This document shows positions 46,541-59,699 of a stretch of 64,000 bases of DNA, in pieces. A program made the position numbers and the translations under genes. The notes under the pieces are model-generated. The model had not been told where the DNA came from, made no database searches, and saw only the letters and a list, made by a program, of their open reading frames with translations. The stretch covers positions 39,203,445 through 39,267,444 of the forward strand of contig OX352772.1 of the NCBI GenBank assembly GCA_947095535.1, read 5' to 3'. Each line of letters begins with the position of its first letter. Positions within the stretch are counted from its first letter, which is position 1. The stretch is from Poecilobothrus nobilitatus (lineage: Eukaryota; Arthropoda; Insecta; Diptera; Dolichopodidae).

Positions 46541-47214
46541 CTTCTTTTATGATTTTTATTTTCTAAAACTTAAACATCATATGCACAGCCAATTTTTATT
46601 GTTTTACATAAAAGGTGCGTAAAACTTACGGTGTGAAGATTTTGTAGAGAAAGCGATAGATAAAGAGTCAGAATATTATTAGGGATAGAGTAAAAATTTG
46701 TTTGAAAAATATAACAAAGAAAGTTTTGAAGCATTTGCTATGGCAACCATAGAAAAATATAACAAGTGTACTATATATTATAATTAGGTAAATGCATCAG
46801 ATCAGTGTAGTTTAGTTTCAAAATTATAAAGTTTGATACTGTATTTTTTTCGAAGCGAAAATTTTTGTTACTATTGGCAAAAATTTATTTACCATTGGTT
46901 TTTAATCCAACCTTTGGTGTTTTAATCCAAAGCTTGACAAAGAAATTTACAAGAGATGAGATTTATTAAATAGTCATTTTTATTACATTTTTGAAAGAAA
47001 CTACTTCACAGCATCATTGAGGTTTTTCATTATTTAAAACACTTTAGCAATAAATTTTACATTTATCAATATCTAAATATAATACATATAAGTATTTGAA
47101 TAAATTTACTAAAATTAAATTGTTCATAAAACTGAGGAAACTTTCACAAAAGCTATATTTTTCTACTTATACCCGCCGTATGACGGGCTTTTTTACTAGT
47201 ATATATATAAATAA
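46541..47214. other. AT-rich DNA with a solo TATACCC hairpin
   Basis: Mostly featureless. At 47168-47188, TATACCCGCCGTATGACGGG forms a small hairpin (CCCG against CGGG) and resembles the terminal hairpin of the mini-me-like elements, so it may be a solitary or truncated terminus. Confidence 0.4.
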
Positions 47215-47345
47215 GTAAAAAACAAGTATATATTCACTATATGTATTATAATTTATAATTGATCTGATATTGTAATATATAAAAAAAAAAAATAATAAAA
47301 TAATTCTTGTATAAGATAATAGATGGCGCATACAACTAAAAAAAA
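47215..47345 (+). mobile_element. SINE-B tail, truncated copy
   Basis: ATATTGTAATATA, an A-rich run, AATAATTCTTGTATAAGATA and ATAGATGGCG match the minus-strand tail of the SINE at 35996-36265. The A-rich end follows at about 47338. The tRNA-like head is missing, so the copy is 5' truncated. Confidence 0.65.
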
Positions 47346-48949
47346 ATATTTTTGCATTTCATAGTCTTATACAATACTTATATATATAGCCTAGTAATCC
47401 TTGGGCTTAGTGAAACGAATGTTTTGACAAGAAGTGAAGAAAAAACTGAAATAATTGAGTCAAATATATTAATAACAATTAACTTTGTTGATATCCTATG
47501 TACTTTAAAGGAGTGGAGAGGAAAAAAAAAAATAAAATGTTTTAATGCCTTTTAGGTTTAAGAGTTACAAAAAAAAAAAAACCGATTCATGTAGGGATGC
47601 TTCTCTTTCTGAGTTTAGTAATAATACAAACAATAATAATTGACTTACAATTTTAGTCTTTCCCAAATTACATACAAATATGAATTGTTATATCTATGAT
47701 ATACTTGTAGATGCTTTTTATCTTGCCTAAAAAAACATCTATTTAAATTTTTTAATTGTACTATTTATTACTGATGGTTACACTAAAAATCTAATATATT
47801 TTAGGACTGCAGTATTTTTATACAAAAAGATATTAAAATTTATTCTCAAAAATAATTAATTTGATTCTGTTCTATACTATATTAATATTTTTCTAAATCT
47901 GGCAACAATAAAACCATTTAAAAAGCAATTTTTTTTTAAACACACTATAGGAAAATTAAATGTGTTATTTGTGCACCCTTTTCATTTCACACAAACAAAA
48001 TTTTTTTTTTTTTAACTTTCGTTATTTGATTTTTATTTTTTTTTTATTTTTTTGCATTTGCTTACGTGTTGATTTTATGTTGCATTAAGTGCATATATAA
48101 ATTTTTTTTTTTTTGCAGAATTGCAAAAATTGTATATAATTCCTTGGAGCATATAATAGGCAAAAATTAAAATATAAGGCATAAGAGGTGTATATGTGTG
48201 TAGAGGCATTGGTTTGTTTTTGTTTTTAATTCAACACTTGTAACATCATTTATATATGTATATTGTACATATTTTATTATTATGTATATGTACCATATTA
48301 TGTGTATTAATCATGATTTTTTTTTTTTTTTTTAATTTCCTTTTATTTTCGTTCTAAACCAGATTCGTTTAAGGAAAAAGCATAAAATTGCAAAAGATAT
48401 AAAATATGAAATTTTCTATTAGTAACTAACCAAAAACAAAAATTATATACCATTATATGTATATAGGATTGATAGAAATAAAAATATTAGCATTTTTGTT
48501 GGCAATAAAAATTCTTTCTTTCTTTTAAAATGCAAAATATGTATGAGGAATTTTTGATTTATAAAATTTTTGGAAATATCTTTGAAAATTTTCTAAAAAT
48601 ATTTTTGTAAAAGACAAAAATTAAAATAAAATGGTAATAAATTGTGAATTATGCAGTTTTTTAGAATATTAATACCATTTTATTTTTTTTTATTTTCCAT
48701 AGATGATAGAAAATTGAAATTGGTGTCAATGATGAAATATTAATTAAAAAAAAAAACAATAAATGTTAAAGTAAAATGTTGATAAATTTTGGAATGAATT
48801 CAATTAATTTGCAAATATGTAAATTTTTTAGCATAAAATTAAATTTGAAGAGGGTATAGAATGTATAAATGTATAGAATGTAATGGGGCAAATTTTTCAA
48901 AAGACTGAAAGGTATGAAATTAGATACTTACAGTTTGACGAAACTTATT
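47346..48949. other. AT-rich DNA with homopolymers
   Basis: The stretch holds T runs (48003-48014, 48318-48334) and A runs. The open frame at 47352-47555 resembles no protein I know. Nothing else was recognised. Confidence 0.5.
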
Positions 48950-50075
48950 CAATTCCAAAAGATTTTTCTACTCTCAAAATTTTGAGATTCTAACTAGAAT
49001 CGGCCCGACGGATTTGCACCATATTTTAAAATTTTTCATGAGAGAATTTTGAAAATCAAGAGACAATTACTTTAAATTTTAAAGCAACGCTAAATAATAA
49101 AAGCTTTAATTACTGCATAATAATTTGCAAAAATTTGAACAGGTGTCTAAGTTACAGGATTCTAAAAATAGTTAATCTCTTGCTAGAGTATTTGCTTAGG
49201 ATATATAGGGTATAGAATATTGCTTAGGATATTGCTTAATCCATAGTTCTTCTTAAACAGGGGTATTCCAAAAAAATTTCTGATTTTATGCTAATTAGCT
49301 AATTTTAGCTAATTTATGTTAATTCTAAAAGATCTACTCTACTCTCACAAGATCTACAAAAAAGTATTTCAGAGATGTGAAGCAAATAAATTCTTGTAAA
49401 ATCCACTTTTCACATAACGGTAAATTTAAATATTAAATTTCAAAAGATTGTAGTTTTTGTGGACATTGATTTAAGAGATTAATAATATGTTCTGTTGTTT
49501 GAAATCTCTCGATTAAAAAAAAAATTAAATAGAAATTGAGATATAAACATTTGAAAATAGGTCTTTCTTTCAAATTTTAGCGGCTGTACCTCCGTAACTC
49601 TATATAACTAAGAAAACCTATTACCTAATGTAAAAAAATATAGTATTGAAACTTTCATTCTTCAGTTTTACTTTGGGAACATTTTTCCAGAAGCCTAAAT
49701 TAAAAGTGTTTAAAAATATCAAATTTTCAGTTTTTGTACCCTAATGGTAGTGGTACAATCATTTTTTCAGACAACCTGTCTAAGTCTGTTCTAAAAATTC
49801 TAGATCTATCTAGAAGCATTCCTAAGATATGAGGAATGCAAAATTTTAATTGAAAAATGTTAAGCATCACTTGAGATATACTTTTTAAAAATAGGGTATT
49901 TTTAAAATATGAGGGAATTCCGGCCCATAATAGGAGGTTGTCATCTATTCGTTGTTAAAATTTGCTCTAGCTTTAACGATGTACAACTTTTGTAAATCGA
50001 CAGAGGGACGGGTGGACAAAGTGAAACTATAATAAAGAAATTTTTCAAAAATTTTTTGAAAAATGTACTAAAAAT
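48950..50075 (-). mobile_element. GTCC-start repeat, family D copy 4 (inverted)
   Basis: On the minus strand the start ATTTTTAGTACATTTTTCAA (about 50074-50055) leads to GTTTCACTTTGTCCACCCGT, TTGTACATCGTTAAAGCTAG (about 49965-49985), then TTTACCGTTATGTGAAAAG (about 49410-49430) and AACACCTGTAAC-like blocks further on. The order is that of copies 1-3, but this is the most diverged copy. The right-hand terminus of the family (AAACCATTGG) is not recognisable. Confidence 0.55.
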
Positions 50076-53000
50076 GAAAATATATAATTTTTATTAAATT
50101 AATGATAATTTAATTCAATATTGCAGATTTGGAATGTGCAACTAATGTACAACTGGTACAACTAAATTATAAATAAAATTTAAAATATTTTAAAATCCTT
50201 ATTAAAAACAATAAAAATATGGAAAATTTGAAGATGTTTCAAAAATAAAAGATAAGATACGGGAAGCACAAGTTCTTTAACAAAAATTAGGGAATTGATG
50301 TGACAGTGACAGACACACAAATAACATATAAAATTAAACACACTCAAAATTTTCTAATTTAAAACCCTATATAAAATGTAATTAAATATTGGAATTGAGG
50401 TTTCAATTTTTCCTACTTGTGAATGAATTTAAATTAAATGAAGAGATGTCAAAATTTTCTGACCAAAAAAAAAAAAAAAATTATATGAGCTTATGTTACT
50501 CCATATATAGAGAAATAATATTTTTTTTGTTTCATAAAATAATACATTTAATTAAATTTTAGTTTATACTGTCTAATCATATCGTCCTAATAATATACTG
50601 TCTATTCTTTTTAAAATGCATAATGTAAGATTAATATTTGACAAATCAATTACGACACTCCTTTTATATGTATTATAACTCCTTCCTTTCAATTTACCAT
50701 TAAAAAATTTCAGATCATTTTCAACATCAACTTGTTTTTTGTTAATAAAAAAAAAAATTTTTTAGGTTTACCAAAAAAACAAAAAAAAAAAGAAAAATCA
50801 TATTTTTTCACCCTCACTTTAATCATTATCATTTGTACAAAACACTGATTGAAAATAGGCTACTCTAATTCATGATACACATATATTCTTAATCCTTTTA
50901 CCACAAAAAAAAAACAACAAAAACAAAAAGGAATAATAAGAATGAAAACAAAAACAAAAAAGTAAACAAATAAAAGGAATAAAAAAAGAAAAGAAATAAA
51001 TGATTATCACGCTCAGCTCAACAATACAATCTAATGTACAGGACATTAAACATTTTTTCTGTTTTTTTTTTTTCAACAAATACCCTTTTTTCTCTGTTCT
51101 TTTTTTTTTTTTTTTTTTTTAATAAGAACGATTTCCTTTTGTTTTGAAAACAAAGAATAAAAAAAAAATAGAAAAAATAATAGAAACTGTTAAGGATAAA
51201 TTTTCTAATACACATATGAAAAAGGAAAAACAAAAAAAAAAAAAAAACAAAAACAATTCACATATTATTAGAATGATGGTTTTTTAAGAAAATTTTCACA
51301 ATCACTATGAATAGAAATGAAATTATTTATCACTTTATCCTTTTTTTTTATTATGTATCTACATTGGTATGTATGAATGTATAGTTTAATAAAAAAAATT
51401 TTTTTTTCTTTTTATGTAAAATCACAACAATGGGAATTAAAAGCAACGATGATGCATAAATAATAAAGAATAAAGAAAAGAAAGATAGAGAAGCATATGT
51501 GTATACAACGCATAATAAAGTTTAACTCTTTCAATTTTTTTTTTTTTTAGTTTTTGTTTTTTTTTTTTTGTTTTTTTTTTTTTTGTAGAACATTTAATAA
51601 TAAGTACGAATCGTTTCTGAATGAATGAAAGTCCCTTTTGTTATTTATATAAAAATTCATATAATATGGAAAACTACAAAAGATTTGAAAGCTTTTTATT
51701 TTATCTGTTTTTTTTTTTTTTTTTTTTTCAATTTTTCATTAAATCAATACTATATTTGATATTTATTCCTTGTACCAAATATGAAAAATACTTATTAAAA
51801 AAAAAAAGAAAAAAGAAGGATATTATATATGTATCTGGAGTATAATATCTTGATGTCCCATGTCATAATTTATCATTTTAACATCTCCTATTGATAATTC
51901 ATTAGTTTATTAAAGTAGAATTTAACTTTTAGTTTGGTTTTTGTTTTTTTTTTGTCTTTATCTTTTGGCTTTTATATGTAGGCAATTGATTCTTAATTTC
52001 AATAATTCATTTATTTTGGAAAAGTTTTTATTTTTTTATTTCTTTGTTTCGGGTTATTAAATTATAGAGCTGTATAAGACTTTTGATTTGATTCTATCAC
52101 ATTTTTACAATATAGGCAGGCACTTACAAATGGGTAGTAATTGGAAAAATTTTCTTTTCATAACATGGGAACATTTTCATTTGATAATCGATCATTTTTG
52201 GGGGAAAATATTTTTTTTTGTTAATATTTTAATTTTCTCTGTAATGTTCAGTATTTTAATTTTAATTTCAGTTAAAAAATTATTTTAAATGTTTCGAGTA
52301 ATTTAATAATAAAGATGTAAGACAATAATTTTGTGTTCATTATATGTGTGTATAAGAGAAGAGTTTGAGATATCCGATGAGAAAAATATGTCTTTTTGTC
52401 TTTTTCTTTAAGTGACTATCTATACATCATCTATACTGATTATCTATCTGTGTTTATCATGTTGATAATTTTCTTTCTTAACCATTTTGTTAGCTACTCT
52501 AAATAAAGATTTTGTTGAAATGTTAAACGTTTAATTAATGTGTAAATATTTTACACGCTATAGTGAAACTTCAGGAAAAATAGACTTTTATACAGTGCTG
52601 GCGTAGGTTTGACTAAATGGTATAGGAAATGGAGGAGGAAATTAAAATATAACAAGAGAGAATGGGATATGATTGGACGATTATTCTGAGATTTTTCAGT
52701 CAGTTTAGATTTTTTAAAGTTTGATTAATTATATTGTTGTTTTTAAGGTTTAGTTTTCTGTTTATTTATTAATGCTATGCTATCATTAGATACGTTTTTT
52801 GTTGTTTTTCTCATTTATTTCAGTGCTTTTAAATTTGTTATTAACCCATCAAATTTTTAATATATTTCTATATATTTATTCATAGTTCAAAAGTTTCTAA
52901 ATTAATGAAAATAACTTCTGTGAACGAGGCAATAGTTCTGATCTTCTATAGGAATACTGAATAAATTTTTCGATTTAAAATAATTTTAACAGTGAACTCT

Positions 53001-54358
53001 ATAGTAGCAGTGATTCTAAAAAGAATATTAAGAAAAAGAAACTGTCAGATTTTATTATTACATCTTTAATAATATATTAGACATTACTAAGTTGAAGGAT
53101 ATAAAATTTTTTTGTATTATATTCCACATTTTATTTTTGACATTTTTTTCTAAAAATTTATTTTTCAACAGAAAAACTGACATCCTAATCAATTCTGTGT
53201 GAATTGAAAAGATTGCATTTGATTCATAAAAATTCCAAATCTATATATGTGTTATAATAGGTTAACACAAATTGAAAATCTTTTTGAGTCTTTAATGATT
53301 AATTTTTAGATTTTCATGATTCCAATCTTCTAAATAATGTTTTTTATCTACCATGATTTTAATTTACGAAAATCTACAATTTTTTAATAGTACGAAATTT
53401 TTCTTAAATTTTGAATTAAAATTTTTTTATAAAAAATAAAATTAATTTTTAAAGTTAACAAGGTTTTCCCCTTGTTATTACTCTCCCCTATATTTAACTC
53501 CAAAAAAAAAAAATGTCTAACATGCATTAAAAATTTTTTTTAAGGTTATCATTACCAATACAACATCCTCAATATTGAGGTTATTGAATTGGGTATATAA
53601 ATGAAAAAAAAAAAAAAAAAAATCAAATTCATTCCTTGTTTTCAAAAGGATGCTATGTGTATATTCTATCTATAACAAACAAAAAACAAATTTTTTTTTT
53701 CCTTTGGTTTCATTCAAATTTTGTTTTGTCAGGACTACAAAATCTATTTTTAACTTTTTTTAGTGTTTATGTAAATGTATCTACATATACATTTTATTGA
53801 TTAAATTTATAAACATATCTAAACATATATACATATTTTTTTAATTTTATATATATATATATATAATATGTATGTATATATATATAATATATGTATATAT
53901 ATAAGAAAATATATGAATCTATAAAATATGTATGATAATATATTCAATAAAGTAAATTTCTATTATTCAGTCACCTGTAAATGAATACAATAGAATATAA
54001 CAACTGAGCAAAATTGCTATTCATATTCAAAGCTAAAATCATTATCATTTCATCCGTATATGCTGAATGCTAATCATCTCAGTTGAAAAGCTAGCCAAGG
54101 GTGATATCATCATATTTTTTTTTATAATTCAACAAACAAGAAAAATAAAAAAAAAACAGGCAAATGGTATATGATTGAGGAACCTATATTGAAGGTGGTA
54201 AAAGGCAAGAGAAGTAGTGGCAAAGTTAATATAAAGTACAAATTCTAATCTCTTTAACAAGAAACTATGACTTTGAAAAAAAAATAAAATAAAAAAACAG
54301 AAACAGAAACAACAACAAAAAATGTTGTTATAAAACACTTTTGGGTTTTTCTTTTTTT
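50076..54358. other. AT-rich DNA with long homopolymers
   Basis: This is the longest featureless stretch. It contains T runs (51100-51120, 51580-51594, 51710-51728), A runs (51233-51247, 53605-53621), and AT microsatellite clusters at 53845-53905. Open frames at 50870-51233, 51621-51845 and 54129-54338 are low-complexity. AACAAGG...CCTTGTT at about 53457-53476 is a small isolated hairpin. Confidence 0.5.
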
Positions 54359-54495
54359 TATACCCGTATGAACTATGTTCAAGGGTATAATAAATTTGCC
54401 ATTACGTTTGTGACACCTTAAAGGAGTCAAGCTAGATATAGTGTCAAAGGTATGGATCGGCTCAGAATCGAATTCTGAGTCGATTAAGCCATGTA

Positions 54496-54533
54496 CGTCC
54501 GTCCGTCCGTCCGTCCGTCCGTCCGTCCGTCCG
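54496..54533 (+). repeat. (GTCC)n microsatellite in element 2
   Basis: About nine copies of GTCC, ending in GCACGATAACTC. Confidence 0.95.
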
Positions 54534-54629
54534 CACGATAACTCAAAAAATAAAGGAGCTAGGGGGCTGAAATTTTTTTTACGTCACTTTTGCAAAATTG
54601 TTAGTTTTGCTATTTAAATCCAACATTTT

Positions 54630-56430
54630 CGGTTGGCGGGTTCGAGTAGCTGCCATACAACTTCTATCTTTATATAGAAATAACTCAGTATCTATTCAAG
54701 CTAGGTTTCTGAAATTTTGCAAATGATGATCAAGTTTTATGGCAACAACTTCTGTAAAATTTGGTTGTGCTGGTGCAGCGGGTTCGGGTAGCTGCCATAC
54801 AACTTCTCCGTTTAAATGAGAATAACTCAGTGTTTATTGAAGCTAGGAATCTGAAATTTAGTAAAGAGGTGTCGAGTTACATGCCAACAACTTTTGTAAA
54901 ATTTGGTTGGTCTAGAGCAGCCGGTTCAGACTTCTTGCACCTCTTGGAACCTAATGAAGTTAGGCGTCTGAAATTTTGCAAATGATGATCAAGTTTTATG
55001 GCAACAACTTTTGTAAAATTTGGTTGTGGTGGTGCGGCGGGTTCGGGTAGCTGCCATACAACTTATCCGGTTAAATGAGAATAACTCAGTGTTTATTGAA
55101 GCTAGGAATCTGAAATTTAGTAAAGAAGTGTCGAGTTATATGCCAACCACTTTTGTAAAATTTGTTTGGTCTAGAGCAGCCGGTTCAGACTTCTTGCACC
55201 TCTTGTAACCTAAAGAAGCTAGGCGTCTGAAATTTTGCAAAGGATGATCAAGTTTTATGGCAACAACTTCTACAAAATTTGGTTGTGGTGGTGCGACGGG
55301 TTCGGGTAGCTGCCATACAAAATCTCTTTTTAAATGAAAAGAACTCAGTGTCCGTCCGCACGATAACTCAAAAAATAGAGGAGCTAGGAGGCTGAAAATT
55401 TTTTTACGTCACTTTTGTAAAATTGTTAGTTTTGCTATTTAACTCCAGCATTTTCTGTTCCCGGGTTCGGGTAGCTGCCATACAACTTCTTTCTTTAAAT
55501 AGAAATAACCCAGTGTCTGTTCAATCTAGGTATCTGAAATTTTGCGAATGATGATCGAGTTTTATGGCAACAACTTCTACAAAATTTGGTTGTGGTGGTG
55601 CGACGGGTTCGGGTAGCTGCCATACAAAATCTCTTTTTAAATGAAAAGAACTCAGTGTCCGTCCGCACGATAACTCAAAAAATAAAGGAGCTAGGAGGCT
55701 GAAATTTTTTTTACGTCACTCTTGCAAAATTGTTAGTTTTGCTATTTAACTCCAGCATTTTCGGCCGCCGGGTTCGAGTAGCTGCCATACAACTTCTTTC
55801 TTTAAATAGAAATAACCCAGTGGCTGTTCAATCTAGTTATCTGAAATTTTGCGAATGATGATCAAGTTTTATGGCAACAATTTCTGCAAAATTTGGTTGT
55901 GGTGGTGTGACGGGTTCGGGTAGCTGCCATACAAAATCTCTTTTTAAATGAAAGAACTCAGTGTCCGTCCGCACGATAACTCAAAAAATAAAGGAGTTAG
56001 GAGGCTGCAATTTTTTTTACGTCACTTTTACAAAATTGTTAGTTTTGCTATTTAACTCCAGCATTTTCGGCCGCCGGGTTCGAGTAGCTGCCATACAACT
56101 TCTTTCTTTAAATGGATATAACCCAGTGTCTATTCAATCTAGGTATCTGAAATTTTGCAAATGATGATTGAGTTTTATGGCAACAACTTCTGTAAAATTT
56201 TGTTGTGATGATATGAAAGGTTCGGATAGTTGCCATACAACTTCTCTTTTTAAATGAAAATAACTCAGTGTCTATTGAAGCTAGCTATCTGAAATTTAGT
56301 GAAAAAGTGTCGAGTTGCATGCCAAAAACTTTTGTAAAATTTGAATGGTCTAAAGCAGCCGGTTCAGGCTTTTTGCATTTCTTAGAACTTAATGAAGCTA
56401 GGCGCAATAGATTCGGGTAGCTATCATACA
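54630..56430 (+). repeat. tandem modules with higher-order structure
   Basis: GTAGCTGCCATACAA or a close variant occurs about eleven times, at intervals of about 140-165 bp in places and about 260 bp in others, where a second module (CCGGTTCAGACTTCTTGCAC) is included. TCCGTCCGCACGATAACTCA from the head recurs at 55351, 55658 and 55964, so two basic units plus a head fragment form a larger unit of about 306 bp. Confidence 0.85.
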
Positions 56431-56541
56431 ACTCCACAATTTACATAAATATATCTCTGTAGTTCGGTACTAAAACTCTGAATGTTTTTAAAAGATGATC
56501 AAGTTTTATAGAAACAGGATATATTACGTTCATACGGGTAT

Positions 56542-58270
56542 CCCAGAGTTGACACAGTCTACTCTACTGCACTCTTCCTCGTTTTTTTTTGATTTTGTTT
56601 GATTGTATAAACTATTAAGGACGAAATGATAAACAATAGAAAATTATAAGGGTTTTAGAATATGCCTATTAAAAGATGTTCGCTTGTTAATCATTTAAGT
56701 TGATACTATATATTTATACCTTTTATATATAAAAAAAAAGTGTATAAATAGGTATTTCAGGTTTGAAGATTTATACGTAATTATTTCTTTTATATACGAA
56801 TATTAAAATTTTCATTTATTTTAAAATTTTGAAGGATTTAAGGATAAAAAAAAAATGTTTTTTCTTAAAGTTTCTTATTATAATATATATTACGAGTATA
56901 TAAAATTTTATAAATAAAAATATTTCATTTTATTTAAGAAAAAAAGGATATATGTTAAGATTTTAATTCTTCAAAATAATCAATCCCTTCAAATTAAATC
57001 ACTTTCAGAATTCACTTCTTGTTAACAAGAAGTAACTTTCGGATCAAAAATGAAACATATTAGAACTAACATGTTCAATGTTTAACATTTTATTTTTTCT
57101 ATTAGAATATTTTGAGGCAATTTTTTAGAAAAACTCGTATTAAATATTATTACTTATATATTTTATGTTTTCACTTTATGTTCATATATTATGTACTAAG
57201 ACAAAAATTTTTATGATCACAAATAAGGACATGTCTTGTATCTAAAACCTTATTCTTATATGCAATAAACAAAAAAAAAAATATAGATAAAATTATTTTC
57301 TTAAAATATTTTGAACATTAATAAATATATTATGATAACAGATGCTACAACATCGATTCAAAATTTGTCTACCATCAAAAAAGCACCAAAAATGTGGGGG
57401 ATTTATAAAATAAAATGCCTATTTGTGAGCCTTCCAGTGTCCTCTGGATTATTTAGAAAATTTTAATGATGTTTAATTTAATTATAAGTATATTAATTGA
57501 CCATATGATTATAAAGGACATTTATAATTTATATACTATATTAACATATTTTGAAAAACCATTTAAATTTTGTTTTTGTTTTGTATATTACGCAATTTTT
57601 AATACTGAAAATTTCTTTCAAAATTTTTTTACACTATATATATTTTATATTAAGATGTGATGACAGTATCATAAAATTAACCAGATTATAGCATATCTAA
57701 TAACTTAATTAATTTTTTTTTTATGATTTTGAAAAGATAAAGCATATGCTGTAAAGAAATTATTAATTAATCAAATGGTTATCAAGATGTTTTATATCAC
57801 AGGACACCTAAAAGTTTATTATTTTCATTATATTTTTCAAAATAATTGTAATTAAGTTAAAAGGATTCTTAAGTTTATTATTTTTATTTGTGAATTTTTT
57901 TTAAGTGGGTTGAGTTTTAAATTATCCTTTAGATATAAAGTTTCTAAAAAAATATATTGTTTTGTTATTTTAGCGAAATATTAAATTAAGTTTTGTTTTA
58001 TATTAATTTGCTACAGGCATTTAAAACTTAAAATAAACTCAATTCAATCAAATTTAAATGAAAAATGTTGTTTTTTTTTTTAATTTATTTTTGTTTTTGT
58101 TTTAAAAAGTTATAAAATGGTGAATTATTTTATTATACAATACAAAACTCAGAAAAAAAATTTTGTTATTTCTATAGATCCTTATTTATTTAGAGTTGAT
58201 ACTTTTAAATGAAAAAATACACAATATATTTTTATTTATTCTGAATATTTAATTTTAAAATGCACGTACC
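56542..58270. other. AT-rich DNA with one 20-bp palindrome
   Basis: ACTTCTTGTTAACAAGAAGT at 57014-57033 is a perfect palindrome. The open frame at 57466-57660 is low-complexity. Otherwise only A and T tracts are seen. Confidence 0.5.
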
Positions 58271-58378
58271 TATTACTAAATGTTATTTATTTATTTATTA
58301 TTGCTTCACAAGGGTATGCAATGCCCTTGCAAAGTGATGAACCCTTTTCCTTTTGGATGTGGGCCATATTACTAAATG
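58271..58378 (-). mobile_element. 84-bp LINE/SINE 3'-tail insertion with 12-bp target duplication
   Basis: TATTACTAAATG at 58271-58282 is repeated exactly at 58367-58378. Between them (58283-58366), the minus strand reads TGGCCCACATCC, GGGCATTGCATACCC, TTGTGAAGCAATAATAAATA and ends in (AAAT)n. A short body ending in a tetranucleotide tail and bracketed by a perfect duplication is a severely 5'-truncated retrotransposon insertion, probably the end of a CR1/L2-type LINE. Confidence 0.75.
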
Positions 58379-58404
58379 ATTTAATTTATTTATTTTTTTT
58401 ACCC

Positions 58405-58664
58405 CTTGCAGTATGCAATTTTTTGTAATAAGTGTTTGTTCGATCCCTGCACAGGTCGTAAGTTTTTTTTCTTTACATGGGGTATGTAAGATCAAATATA
58501 ATGTAAATATATAGTATATAATATAAACAAAATAAATAATTTTAGTATATAATTTAATAATAGTATAAAAAAAAAACATATAATGGCCTTAGTAGCCGAT
58601 GGTTCAATAATATTGCACTACATTAATGTATGTAATATTAATATAAATAAATAAATAAATAAAT
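58405..58664 (+). mobile_element. SINE-A, second copy
   Basis: The B box TGTTCGATCCC (about 58437-58447), GCACAGGTCGTAAG, CAAATATAATGTAAATATAT, AATGGCCTTAGTAGCCGATG and the (AAAT)n end follow the copy at 27553-27820 nearly base for base. The 5' head is eroded: no good A box remains, and the second CTTACGAC arm is replaced by CATGGGGTATGTAAG. The 3' end is at about 58664. Confidence 0.85.
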
Positions 58665-59699
58665 TTTTTCTATAAATTTATTATAATAATATTTTTGGAC
58701 TGTATATACATCTTTATAAATCTGCCAAACTAATTTCGAAGGATTTTGTTATTTCTAAATTAAATTAGACTTTTATACCGAAATCAGCTAAATAATTTGA
58801 GAAAAAAGAGGCTAACTAATTCGAAAAATAGACATACACAGGAATATATGCAGAGGTTGCAGAAGTAGAAGCTTTCTATATTTCGCTTTTATGATGCTGT
58901 GATGACACTAATATGACGCATTCATGACTCTGACGAATTATGATGCTGGAATCTCAAAGAAAAAAGATTTTAAGAGAACAAATTTGTCTTGACAAATGAA
59001 TGTCTCGTGGAACTGGAGTGAACAACAGATCGTGGCGTCTAGATTTATAGATATTAGGCAATTTTAATTTAACTAATTAATAAATGTACCGTTTTCTAAA
59101 AAACTGACTATATATATACTCAGTATATGTAAAGGTATATGTAATTTTATTGTTTAACTGAAAAGTTTTCATTTATGTCACAAAAGTTAAAATATTATTT
59201 TTATCCCAAAAAAAACTAAAAAAAAAACTAAACTAAGAAAATGAAATAAAAGGAAACTCTAAAAAAATTTATGTCAATAATCTTTAAATAACATTTCTTT
59301 TTCGCTTTTAACAGGAGTATAAACAATAACAAAACTGAAGTAAAATGTAACAGTTTTAAAAATGTAAAAAATGTAAAATGTATAAAAAATGTTTTAAAAA
59401 AAAAAATTCTTAAAATTTATTGTTATTGTTAAGTGTTAAAAGCGTAAAAGTAGATTTAATATTGGTTTACTTTTAAGATTTATGGTTTTTTTTTTTTCTG
59501 AAACCATATAACTAAAGTTTTGTTGTATTAAAAAAAACACTTAAGTTATTTATTTATTTTATACACTTAAAACACAAACTGATTAATAGGACATTAGCTT
59601 TAGTGGACTAGAAAATAATTTTCTATATATGCATATAGGAGTGAAAGATTACAGAACAATTTTTAAAAATAAAATTTAGATATCAAATTTTGTAATCGT
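58665..59699. other. AT-rich DNA with a less AT-rich patch at 58841-59045
   Basis: The patch (for example GCAGAGGTTGCAGAAGTAGA) may be decayed coding sequence. In one frame it gives YAEVAEVEAFYISLL before a stop, which I cannot assign. The remainder is A and T tracts. Confidence 0.35.

Larger units (their letters stand above)
54360..56541 (+). mobile_element. mini-me-like dipteran repeat element 2
   Basis: The terminal inverted repeats ATACCCGTATGAAC (54360-54373) and GTTCATACGGGTAT (56528-56541) are perfect. The head at the left has the same plan as element 1: a TATACCC...GGGTATA hairpin (54359-54389), GTTTGTGACAC, GGATCGGCTCAGAATCG, GAGTCGAT, GTCC repeats (about 54496-54533), and GCACGATAACTCAAAAAATA. 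The interior is a set of repeated modules containing GGTTCGGGTAGCTGCCATAC, different in sequence from the array of element 1. No protein-coding frame is credible: the short open frames repeat with the modules. Confidence 0.75.

Noticed and set aside
47168..47195. Hairpin followed by T6 as a transcription terminator
   Set aside because: Intrinsic terminators are bacterial. The context is eukaryotic transposon debris.
54761..56164. Open frames with Val-Arg-Val-Ala-Ala-Ile-Gln-Leu repeats
   Set aside because: They copy the modules of the mini-me-like element and lack any known domain.
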